Assembly (NCBI GenBank): GCA_947359465.1 | Contig: OX375883.1 | Location: forward strand, 88,034,911-88,098,910 | Length of the DNA: 64,000 bases | Source: Metellina segmentata | Lineage: Eukaryota > Arthropoda > Arachnida > Araneae > Tetragnathidae | Direction: 5' to 3' | Shown here: in pieces, positions 13,905-25,300 of the stretch | How the letters are laid out: each line of letters starts with the position of its first letter | How positions within the stretch are numbered: the stretch's first letter is position 1 | Made by a program: the position numbers and the translations under genes | The notes under the pieces: model-generated | What the model was told of the DNA's origin: nothing | Seen by the model: the letters and a program-made list of their open reading frames with translations, nothing else | Databases searched by the model: none

Positions 13905-14335
13905 AGTGCAAAATCTGGAAAAGTCCGAAATGTAAAAATGTCCGAAGTGCAAAAAAGTCCAAAATCCGGAAAAATCCAAAATTTAAAAATAAAAAATCCA
14001 AAATATAGAAAAGTTTGAAATCCGGAAAAGTCCAAAAACCAAAGAAGTTCAAAATCCGGAAAAGTTCGAAATATGAAAAAGTTTAAAATCCAGATTCAAA
14101 ACCCGGAAAAGTTCGTAACTCAAAAAAGTTCAAAACCCAAAAAAGTTCAAAACCCAAAAAAGTTCAAAACCCAAAAAAGTTCGAAATCCGGAAAAGTTCA
14201 AAACCTAGAAAAGTTCGAAATATGGAAAAGTTTGGAATATAGAAATGTTCAAAATCCGAAAAAGATCGAAATTCGAAAAAGTTAAGTTCAAAATGCAGAA
14301 AAGTTTGAAATGCGGAAAAATTCTAAATACGGGAC
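13905..14335. repeat. 17-bp minisatellite, roughly 25 degenerate units
   Basis: Units follow the pattern AAAAGTTCAAAACCCAA with frequent variants such as AAAAGTTCGAAATCCGG and AAAAGTCCAAAATCC. Three nearly identical units lie at about 14125-14175 and divergence rises toward both ends. Since 17 is not a multiple of 3, each frame cycles through all codon phases. This produces open frames on both strands rich in K, F and N, which are artefacts. Confidence 0.85.
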
Positions 14336-14339
14336 TTTA

Positions 14340-15455
14340 CTGTGCTGAGATTTTGTTATTGTATTCTACAAGTAAATACAAACGACAGATTTCAGACAGA
14401 AATGAATGAAATCCGCAGTTATTTTTGTTACAAATGAATAGGTAAATTATTTTTTAACTTCAAATATTCAAGTATGAAATAATCTACTTATATTTTAGGA
14501 TTATAGGAGCGATTATAACAGATTACGATTTTCAATACATTCTCAATGCTACTCTTACTCGAATGACGAGGTAAAACCTGAGCTGGCACCTCACTCTCCA
14601 AACTCCACACCACACCAAGTTAGACATTAGGAAAAAAGGAACAGATATCTTATTGAGTAGCCAAGACATCTCCAGAGGTTATCCTTTAATTCTAAATTCT
14701 AGACTGTATCATGGGGAGATTTTCAATATGCAGCCGAAAGTAGGGGTGTGAATAAAGAGGCTACCTTAGTCATATTTATTCTTCTGAGAAAGAGCCTGTT
14801 TTCACTAAATGTAACTCAGCCCTGTCTTTAACATTCTCCATCATCATAAAATTTGTATATAATTTCACAAAAACCTGTTTTATTTTGTAATATTTCTCAA
14901 TCCACCATCTTGCCTTGAACAAGACTACTGAATCAGGGAATCTATAGACATCAGCACAAGTTTTACCTAAGCAAATTCTAAAACTAATGCTGCGAAAATT
15001 CGAAGCAAAGTTACAAATAAGAAAACATTTAAATTTTAGAAAGTAGGTACATCAACATAGAAAAATGTAATGTTTGTGAAATATGTCTTTGAACAACGAT
15101 GATGGAATAAACAACACTATTAATGCACAATCAATTATTATTTATTTCGAACATTTGAAAACAAATCTCAATTTAGAATTATCGTGCACATTGACTGAAT
15201 GCACAAACTTAGAAATATTTACCAAATGCAACACTAGATTCTAAGAGTGAAAAAAATGTTCAAAAGTATAAAAAAGAGGATTGGCATTAGAATGCGCTCT
15301 TTTTGTACAATTTTTTTTGCAAATGACATTCCACAATCCTGACAGAATTTTTTTTTTTTACTTGATTGTTTATTCAAGGTGAAAATTGATAGCTTTTGTC
15401 AAGGAATTTCGATGCAATCGAATTTCGAAGTTTTGCAATAAAAATAAAATGCTAC
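14340..15455. other. Noncoding spacer between XKR and POMT1
   Basis: No gene is recognised. A short minus-strand piece of the SINE-A body (TCGAATGACGAGG through CACCTCACTCTCCAAACTCC) lies at about 14555-14625. The remainder is AT-rich and unannotated. Confidence 0.45.
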
Positions 15456-15459
15456 TTAC

Positions 15460-15700
15460 GTTCTCTACAATCCAAAATTCATGTTTTAGCAGAAAGCTAA
15501 CAGAGAACCAAACAGATGCCTCCCAACCATAACAATTATGTTTATTGTCTTTTTTTTTATTTTTGCTTTCGTTTTCTGATTGCCAGATAACAATTACAGA
15601 AACGAATACTACATGTGACTTCTGCATTAAAACGTATAGCGCGATGACTGTTGTTTACACTGACTGCACTTCATGAAGTTATATTTATCGCTTAAACAAT
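15460..15700 (-). promoter_or_regulatory. Candidate 5' noncoding exon and promoter of the XKR gene
   Basis: On the minus strand a strong donor, GAGAAC|GTAAGT, lies at 15460/15459. It is in the right orientation to splice to the acceptor at 11949. Joined that way, an ATG at 15627 would open an upstream frame running about 56 codons in this exon. That frame would stop just after crossing the junction, overlapping the main ATG. This is inference from one splice site, and the exon's upstream boundary is unknown. Confidence 0.3.
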
Positions 15701-16079
15701 TATTTAGGGTGCAAATGGATATCATTTTGAACGCGCACTTGTTATCAGTTCTTGCTATCAGAGCATTTTATCTTTTAAGTCCCTTTTCCGTTAAAAACAG
15801 CGGAGGCTTTGTACTTTTTTGATTGAAATGAAAGAAGTTCTATGTTAGAACTCAAGTCAAGCTCAAAACAAACAAGCTGTGTCAGAAATTTACTTTTTGA
15901 TTGCGCAAAAATACACAAATGCTTTATCGTGCAAAAATTTTAATTAAAAACAAACCCTTAAACTGCAACTGCAACTGATTACGTTTCAAATGACTCCTGT
16001 TTGTTTTTCGCTCTCCGCGATGACAGTTGACAATTAAAAATAGTTTTAATTAAATGCAAATAACTATAAACTTTTCAGT
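15700..16079. promoter_or_regulatory. POMT1 5' flank, possible bidirectional promoter
   Basis: This interval lies between the candidate XKR 5' exon (minus) and the POMT1 start codon (plus). It must hold the POMT1 5' UTR unless a further upstream exon exists. The 17 nt before the ATG (ATAAACTTTTCAG then T) would also serve as a splice acceptor, so a 5' UTR intron cannot be excluded. I see no TATA box at a convincing position. Confidence 0.35.
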
Positions 16080-16313
16080 ATGGCGAATAAATTGAAGCAG
16101 AGGAAGAAAAATGCCAATGGTGCAAAGGACAATGATGCGGATAGCGTGGGTGACATCTGTGATACCGAAACTAGTATGAGCAACAACGTGTCACTCGATT
16201 CACCAAATGAATCTAATATTGAGGATTTACAAATTTCTCCAAATGCCGAAAATGAACAAACGGTTTCAAAAAGAAACGGTTTGGAAACACAAATTAAAAA
16301 GAAAGTACCAAGG
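16080..16313 (+). CDS. POMT1: POMT1 first coding exon (polar N-terminal extension)
   Basis: This exon encodes residues 1-78, starting [14 protein letters not shown]. It is basic at first and then rich in D, E, S and N, with no hydrophobic segment. It ends KKKVPR at phase 0, before donor GTAAAT at 16314. The extension continues about 40 residues into exon 2 before the first membrane segment near residue 115. Human POMT1 begins close to the first membrane segment, so this cytosolic tail is longer than in the human enzyme. An alternative start downstream is unlikely because the reading frame stays open and the splice phase fits. Confidence 0.85.
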
Positions 16314-19300
16314 GTAAATTTGATTTCATTTGGTTTTTGTTTGTTAGCAGTTTCGTTATAATATCGTCTGCTATGTATTCCGGTAACCTAGAATTAGAAT
16401 GTCCCTGTTGAAGAAACGAAATCTAGATGTGCAGTTTCGACACACAAAAAACTTATTTGATGATTGACATTTTAAAGAGGTAAATTGGGGCAAAAAAACA
16501 AACGAAATATTAATTAGAAATTTGATTTGCTGTTGTCAATGTGAATGCCATCTTTAGGTATCAAGAATTATTGATCGTACCAATAAGTAAATTATTTAAC
16601 TATAAGTTTTGATGGATTAATCGATAGAATCAGAATAAAAAGCGTTAATTGTACTTTGAAGAAGAAATTAATTTCAGGTTTGATAGAAAACGAATTGCTT
16701 GGCTAACCACACTATAAGTGGTGAAAATAAATTAAATAGGTTAAACAAGTGATTCTGTAACAAACAATCAACTGAGAAATGCCTTGGCGTATGCATAGTT
16801 TTTTTTAAATTAAGTATAGAATTTGGAACACTGCACAAGTCCCCATTGCTTATTTAGGCAACAAGATAAAATTAATTTACACTTCCAAAAAGTTTTATTT
16901 CAATTTCCTGGACGCCAATTTGTATTAAAATTATTTTTTCATCAAAATATTTGTTACATCTGCTTTAAAGTAATAACAATGGCTTTGATTAATTGTTATT
17001 AAAAACAATGAGATATCTATGCTGAGAAAATACCTTCATTGTGGATATCTTAAAAATTGTTTTGAGAGCATGGCTTATTAAAGAAATTAACTTGTCATGG
17101 TTCTAAGAGACAGTTTCAATAGATGTCAAAAATCAGTTTTGTAAAAATGAAAGGTTTCTTATAGTTAGTATATCTGACCAATTACTCTACAAATTTTTTT
17201 TTAATTACCTTCATTCTTTTCTTACTTTAAAAATTCATTTTTTTTATAGAAAAATCTCAGTTTTTTTAATTTGATTGACTGTTTTAATTTATCCTGTAAT
17301 TTGTATGGAATTCCATTTTTATTTCTTTTGTAAACAATACAAATAACTGAAAAAATGGTCTCTGGGATAACACAATACTTAACTCTGTCAAGTTCAAGTC
17401 CTCCCTGGGCACATATCTCTTTTGTGTTTAAAATTACTTTCATAAAGCCCAATTTGGCACAGTTGCCTCTAATGTGATGTTTTTAGTTACTTTTATTCTA
17501 AATACTTATTCTTCATTTGTAACAGTTTTGTGCCGTAAAATTATTTTGGGTTTTATTGGATGTTGGCTGGTATGCAACAAAAATTCTTAGTTCCTTGAAT
17601 GAAAGCTGGCCTGGTGACTAAGTGTCCTACATCACAAGAAATCCTGCTTTCAGAGCGTAAATGTTTGCAGTGGCTCAGAATCCGTTTTGAAGCAAAGATT
17701 CTTTCTAGTCATGTAACAGAAAATGACAGGTTGTGAAACAAAATTATTTCTGCTAATTGGTATCTTGAAATTATAATTAATAGAGTAAAAGAAAAAAACT
17801 TAACCAATTAGTGTTTAAAGTCTAATAAGAGCTTTAAAACATTACTAATAAAGATAGAAAACAAGATGATGAAACTAATTAGCTATTTTAGTGGAACAAA
17901 ACATCCGCCTTCATTGGGACAAAATTAGATCAAACGAAAAACAAGAGTTTTAATGTTTGAACAGCAACACATTCAACAGTAATGGCAACACAATTCAAAG
18001 GTAACATACTGTTTGTTTACCACAAGAATTGCTTCGAAGAAATGTTTTTAAGTTTTTTACATTGTCACAATTAATAACAAGTTGGAAATATATTAAGATT
18101 TTTATCTTGCCAAGATTTATTCTGTGTAAACTTCCTTTCTGTCCCAAAATTCATGTGAAATAAAATTACGTATCACACACATTCTTGGGTGTCGCCTCTT
18201 CTCAAAATGAATGGTCCTGTTTCTATAGCAACCATCACCACCATCCACATTTTGTGTTGAAAGCATAGTAGACAGGCATTAGCTTCTGAATTCAAGTTTA
18301 ACTTTTGTTTACATACATACATTTTGGTCTTGTTGATAGAAATTTTTGATTGAAATAGCTATAAACCAGTGTTATCATCTTTGTTAGTAATTTGTTTGAA
18401 GCTTTTATTAGACTTTGACTGTCTAACTTTCATGTTTCAATTATTTTAATATAAATGTGCTGAGAATCAGTGATGTATGTCAAGCAAGTATAAAACATCT
18501 AAAAAATCGAAGCTTTTCCATTGCTGAAAAAAAAACTAGCATATTTGCATTCTATTAATTTTTTTCCGATATTGGCATGAAATTGTTTAATTGTATGTAG
18601 TACTTTAACTATTTTAGTTTTTAATAAGTATTATTTACTTACTAGGGGGCTCGCTAACGCTTGTTAACCCCCGGAGGATTGCTTTGCAGTCCTCATTGGT
18701 TCGCTGCGCGAACCTATGCCCGCTTCTCTCGCATCAATGAAGACACATGTCTTAGAAGAAGGAATTGTTGATAAAATTTGATATTCCAAAAAAATATATA
18801 TTTTTTTCAAATCTAAATTTGCAGAAAAAATATATGCAGCTCCTCTGGAATCAGAATTCAAATGAAAACTTTGAGCAAATTTTGACTCGAAATGTGAGCG
18901 CTGTTTTGGAAATTGAATACCCACCATGTTATTTGTGTGTACATTTCCCCAGCACTCGAGCCACCCACACTTTTTCATTGAGTTGTCGAAAGTTATAGTG
19001 CAAGCGTCTTGTTGAACTATAATTGTTGGCCCTGAAAAGGACCGTATTTTAAATGGCCCTGAAAAGATCCTCCGCTTTCTTTGCTTTCTTATTATAAACT
19101 GCAACAGCTCGACTATAATTCATTTTTTTTAAATAAAATAAAATTTGATAATGCTATAAATTCAATTGAGGTGCGAGGCTTTGTGGTAAACAAACAATCG
19201 TACAGTGTTGCCTAAACGCGATAACAAATAACGTCTTTTTTGCATGCCACTTAAGATAATTATATATATATATAAATGATTTTAACGAGTATTACATTAT

Positions 19301-22300
19301 TGTTCTTTAAATTGGTTAATTTTTCTATGTTTTGAATAAAACTTGTACTAGATAAAATTATCATTTGTTGTCTGGTCTCATTTATACATGCATTACAATG
19401 TCTTTCAAGCAATGATGTAATATTACTATTCCATTTCAGATTCATACAGAATCTTCAAAAAATGCTTCATCAGAATCGGAGAATAAGTCTCCATGTGCCT
19501 TTTTCAATACAGACACCAAGCTTCCATCATTTCATTTTGAAATTGATGCTGCTGCATTTGTAATGTTGATGCTTGCAATTTGCACTCGCATGTGGCGACT
19601 GGAGGAACCCAGAAGCATTGTGTAAGTAAATGTATTGCGTTTTTCTTTACTAGTTAAACTGGGTATTATTAAACAAGTAGTTATATTTGTCCACTTAGAT
19701 AAAATATGCAAACTTCTTCCACTCCTATTTTGTAGTATTGATAACTATTCCAGGAACCTGCAAACAAACAGAATTCATAAAAGGATTCCTTATTTTCTGA
19801 ACATAGGTTCGATTCCTGTCATATGCATTCCTCCCTGGGTGTATATCTCTTTTTGCCAGTAAAACTTTCATTGTGTGTGCCTGTCTATTACTTGATATTG
19901 TATGTCTTGTGTCTGGCACAACATGGCCAAATATGTCCCTTGTGCCATAAAACCCCAAAACCAACCAACCTTATTTTCTGAAAATAATCTAGAAGTCCTC
20001 AACTTTATTATACATGTTTCAGAACTTCCTGCATTCAAACTTTAAGGGGATGTAATGAACACAAAATTATACCACATTTACACAGGGATGTATGTCCACA
20101 AGTGCTTATGTAAACCTAGCGTGTTGGACAGCCAACGAGAATGGATGAGTTGCCTTGAGTTTGAATGGTTGTACCTCAATAGCCTTGTGCCAATCATAAA
20201 ATGTTTGACTTAACTAGAGACTGAAACCAGGACATTCCACAGAATGTCGAACCTGATAGCATGCGTGTGGGGCCCTCAGTTGAAGAAGGTCAGATTCTGA
20301 GAATTCTACACCCTTCAACATTCCTTTTTTTCAAAACTCTTGATATTTTGACGGCAGTTAAGAATGAAAGTTTAAGTAGTTATATTTGTGCTGGTATATT
20401 TATTTTCTGCTATGCACAAGGATTTGTAGTTTTCATACGGCACTTAAATAATTAAATACCTATTTATAATGATCTTTCCTTTTCTATAATTATTCTTGAA
20501 TGGAATATTTTATATAACAAAGAACACATTATTGTGCAAGAAGTCATTACAGATCCTGCATGTGTGGAGAAGTGGTGCATATCCTCCCAGGTTAAAAATG
20601 CTTGCATTTTTTTAAAATTCTGTACCTTATTGTACCCTCTAGCACAGTGGTACCCAGCCTGTGCTCCATGGCTGCTCCTGGAAAATAAATTAAATGAAAT
20701 AAAGGATAAGAAACGAAAAGTAGAATCAAAATAAGAGAACGAGAAATTACATTCTGAATGGAAATTGGTCATGTTGAATTTCATGCCTCTAGGAGATGAT
20801 TCAAAGTTTTAAATATGTAATTTCATTGCATTGACATTGCACAATTGTTTAAATATTTATCTATGTATCACCTCTTCCTTCCCTCTGTAACACTTGTAAA
20901 ACATAGGGAGGCCTAAAAGACTCTGACATAGAAATTGATTCTAAACAGGACGCAGCATGTCAAAAAGGTTGGGAACCTCTTATAACACATCCAGGTGACT
21001 CCCGCTGACATAAAGTCCCATATGAGTACAGTTTAATTTTGTTCCCTCAGTTTATACAGTAAGTTTTGAATCACCCTGTATTGTTGCAGTCAAAAATAAT
21101 AAACATTTTCAAGCATATTTTTCTTTTTCTTTAGGGTATTCCTTATCAATTCGTTTTAAACTTGTGTCAAATATTAAAATGGCATAGTTTGAAATTATCT
21201 TAAAATTTTTTTCGTTAGCTACTGTAACTCTCTTTGCCAGTGCAAAGGTGTTGGTTTCTTAGAATATAATTTTTTAATCAATGTAATATTAATGTCATAA
21301 TATGTACAATAATTTATTTAGCATACAATATTACAGCTATTTTTTCCTTATTTTCTAAGTCGTTGAAACTAGTTAAACAAACCGATTTTAAACTTGCTAG
21401 ATTTGGTAAAAGAAAATCCCTATTCAAATTTATTTAAATTTTTATCATTGGATTTTTAAACATTGTACATAATTTTATCTTCATCTTCATCAGTTGCAGT
21501 ATTACCATTAATATTGAACTCATTTTAATTCTTTTTTAATTAATATTTTCATCTTAGTGGCTCTCATTGTATTTTAATTTGAGTTGAAATTTCACATCTA
21601 CTTTTATTTATTGATCTGACTACTAAAAACCTAAATCAACCAACCTGATTATCTAACATTAAGAACTGATTTAAATTATTTGACTTCTAGGTTTGATGAG
21701 TTACACTATGGGAAATTCGTTAGCATGTATATGAATAGAACATTTTTCTTTGACTCTCATCCACCACTTGGAAAACAGCTGATAGCTCTTGCAGGTAAGA
21801 AATTTCATTGCATAAAACTTTGAATGGATATAGTCTTGAAGAGATCACACTTTTGAATGTGTACCAAAGATACACGTGTACACTGGACCACTTATGTGGG
21901 GATTTGAAAACCAGTGTTTTTACTACGCTTGTATTTACTATCTATGCATGTCATTAAATTTTTTTTTAAATTTTTTATCCTACGCCCAGCTCAAGGCTTT
22001 TCGGCCATACGCTGTCTTGCCGTCCAATATAGCGAATAAAGTCCTTGGGGAGAAGTATCCCTTATGTCAATGTCCTGTAAACTAGAGCACTCCGCAAGGT
22101 GTTGTCTGTTCATAAAACCATCGCTACAAAGCGGACAGATCGGGGAGATAGCCACCCCAATCTTATGTAGGTGTTGTTGGAGATAGTCATGTCCGGTTAA
22201 TAAGCGGAAACAGGCCACTCCAATCCCTCTTGGTAGATCAGTAGGGATTCTTCCCTTGTTACTCAATAGGCAATCCCAACTCCTTCCCTGTATATCCCTC

Positions 22301-25300
22301 TGATACTGCAGTTTTCTTTGTTTCTTAAACTGAGAATTTATGTAAGTCCTGCAGTTCCGCAAAGGGAGAGGTGGAGAAGGTTGGGGTAGGGAGAGGGCCG
22401 ATTTAGCCTATATGTGTCATTTCATGACCTTGATCTTAACTAGCATATATTTTCAGGTTTTATGATTTTCGCAACATGGTTCCAAAAAGTTCACTTGAAA
22501 TCTTTTCAGAATTTCATTGAACTTCTGACATTTTTAACAGTAAAATGTTTCTTGTTTACAAATTTGGCAATGAAAATGTGAAATAATTTTAATCAGAAGT
22601 AAATGGGTTTTTTTATATTAGGAATTTTTATTTTGTTTTCTTTTTGATGAATGTATGCATTACTACTGCTGCTCACAGAATTAAAATAGGACAATTATCT
22701 TATAGAACGTTTCCTAATTACCTGTATAATTTTCCTTATGAATACAAATTAAGCTGTACAAATCTGTAAGCCCAAGTACATAAATACTATAGTATAAATG
22801 TTTGAACCCATCTAATTAAGTACACATAACATCGTGATCTCAAGTTTTTTTATAATTTGACTGATGAAATGTTTACCAGTGTGATGTTTCAAACAATATT
22901 TACATTAATTGTTAATTCTAGGTAAATGTCTTTCTAAATAGAGGTAAGTATGCTTATTTTTAACGATTTATACATTTGTTTTTCTTTTTGTGGGGTTTGT
23001 AATCCATACATGTGTTACTTGTTGACTTTTAAGTGATATATTAAATCCAATTTAAAAGTTCACTCTGTGCATCTTGAATTGTAATAACAAAGTAATGGAA
23101 TACGTTATACCAATTTAGCATCTTATCAGCAATTCTTTAAGAAGTTGTACCTTTTGAGTTTGAAAAAATGGAATATTTAAAAATACATTTGAATTGTAGA
23201 TTCAGATAATTTTAAAACCGATTGTATAAAAATTGCACTCACAAGAATAATAAAAGCTATTTCATGCTTCAAACTAAAGTATGCTGAAATCTATATTTCA
23301 AATACATTTTTCTCATTTCTGACTTTCACTTTCCCAGAAGATTTATTTAAGAATTTGGTATAATTATAAAACTCAGATGTGCATCTTGAAACTCTTTTCA
23401 GTCTGCCCAACATATCTGATTTTATATTACTTGTTTTGTCTAGTTCCGCAGAATTTAATTGCATTCAATTTCACCATTATTAACTTAACTCTGACTAAAG
23501 CAATAGAAATCAAAAAGTAAGTAAGTTTTATTGGTAAAATACTTAGTTTTAAGTTTCCATAAAAAATTATACAAGCCTGCAGACAGAGCATAAGATATAA
23601 CAGCATTTCTGAAATTGCTAGATACCAAATAATTCTTGCTTGAAATGTCTATTACAAAAGTCTTAAACTTCCAAGTGACATATCCTGACACAGCTCAAAA
23701 ATTACGATTTGAATACATTCCTGAAAAATTCAAAATGACAATAGTTGATCTGCCACCTGCTGCACAAAACCCCTCCAAACAGTACTTTGGTGTACCACTT
23801 TGAGGATTAATATGTGGCTTTGGAATATGATTCAATTAACGGGCAATTTATTTTCTATCCGAAAATATTCACGTTGCTGTCTTGTTGTGTATCAGGTTTT
23901 TAGAATCTTGAAATGTTTCTGTCTAAGGATTTATAATGTGGATATAATGTATTGTATCTATGCATTAATGGATTAGTGAGCCTATATATATTTGTAAATT
24001 ATTGCATAATAATCCTCAATAAAAATTGAAAATTACTGAGTTGTAATAAATTTTAAATGAAAATGTTATTCACTTGAAATTTATTAACTTGTTGCAGGAT
24101 ATTTCTATGGATACAATGGAAACAATGATTTTGATAGAATTGGTGGAAGTAAGTTCTGAAAAATCTGATAGTATATTTATTTAATCTAGGGTTTCTGTTC
24201 CAACCAAACTAGGTACCCAAGTTATCTGTCCTCCCTTCTGTTTTACCCTCAGCTACCCTTCTACTTTTTGCTTTTTTCCTCTCTTGTTGTCTGGTGTTTG
24301 GCAAAATATGGCCCTTGTGCCCTAAATTCCAAAACCAACCCTGTTTCTGTATTAGCATGTAGTTAGCATCTATTGTGTTAACTGTTTTTAATGCATTTCA
24401 GATAGCATTTAATGCTCTTCTTCAAAATGATTGTGATTTGCAATTTTTGGTTAAACTTGATACAATTTTAAAAATGGAACAGAGAAACTTAGTAAATTGT
24501 ACTAATTTAGGGCTTGAAATTAGTTATCTCTAGTGATGATGTGCATTTTAATAGGGCTTAAAGACTTGGTATTAAAATTTAGTTGACAAATTTAATGCTT
24601 AACTTTTATCTGTGTTTTTAAAACATTTTCAGTTGAAATTAGCAAAACATAAATATTGAAGCATGCATGTAAGTTTCGTATGGGAATTTCGTTTATCTTA
24701 TTATGAAGGAAGTTCAGAGATACAAATTAGGCATATATAGATTTTTCACATTCATATAATTGTTTCGTTAACTACTCAAGACTAAAAAACTGAATGAATG
24801 TTCTTACGATGGTGATATATTTACTCATAGATCACTGAAAAATTTCACCCCATCTACTGCCAGTCATATTTCTATCAAATGAAAACTGTCTGAACTTGAT
24901 TTTTATACATATTTTTGTGTGATGTGATTTCAGATAACTAGTATTCTTTTTTATTATAAAAGATTGCAAAAACATAGAATCTTGCTTTTTACTGTTAGAA
25001 AAGTTTACAAAACATTTAATATGTATTTTCATTTTATGTTTGCAATATTTATTTTTCATTAAAAAAATAATAAGCATCTTAAAATTTTTTATTAGAAATA
25101 AAAACTATTATTAACATTTTCATAAAGATGCAATAAATTCATCAGTGAAAACATTTATTTTAGCTTTCTTGCATGCTTTGCTATAATAAACATCTATTTT
25201 AATATGAATACTACTGTTTGTCAACATTGATTCTTCAGGTTATTACAAAAAACAAGATAACTTCATTTTTAGGTAAATACACTTTTACACATATAATTAG

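Larger units (their letters stand above)
16314..19439 (+). other. POMT1 intron 1
   Basis: This is a 3.1-kb intron. It contains a partial SINE-B-like piece around 17395-17450 (TTCAAGTCCTCCCTGGGCACATATCTCTTTTGTG) and the minus-strand Helitron-like element at 18641-19130. I see nothing else. Confidence 0.7.

Noticed and set aside
14073..14285. Repetitive 70-residue K/Q/N-rich open frame
   Set aside because: It is produced by the 17-bp minisatellite. The opposite strand is open as well.
16066..16080. Splice acceptor-like TTTTCAG one base before the POMT1 ATG
   Set aside because: It could end a 5' UTR intron, but no upstream exon or donor is identifiable, so it is not annotated as a splice site.
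18664..19104. 146-codon minus-strand open frame in POMT1 intron 1
   Set aside because: It matches no family I know, lies within a Helitron-like repeat, and runs through the terminal hairpins. I treat it as noncoding.
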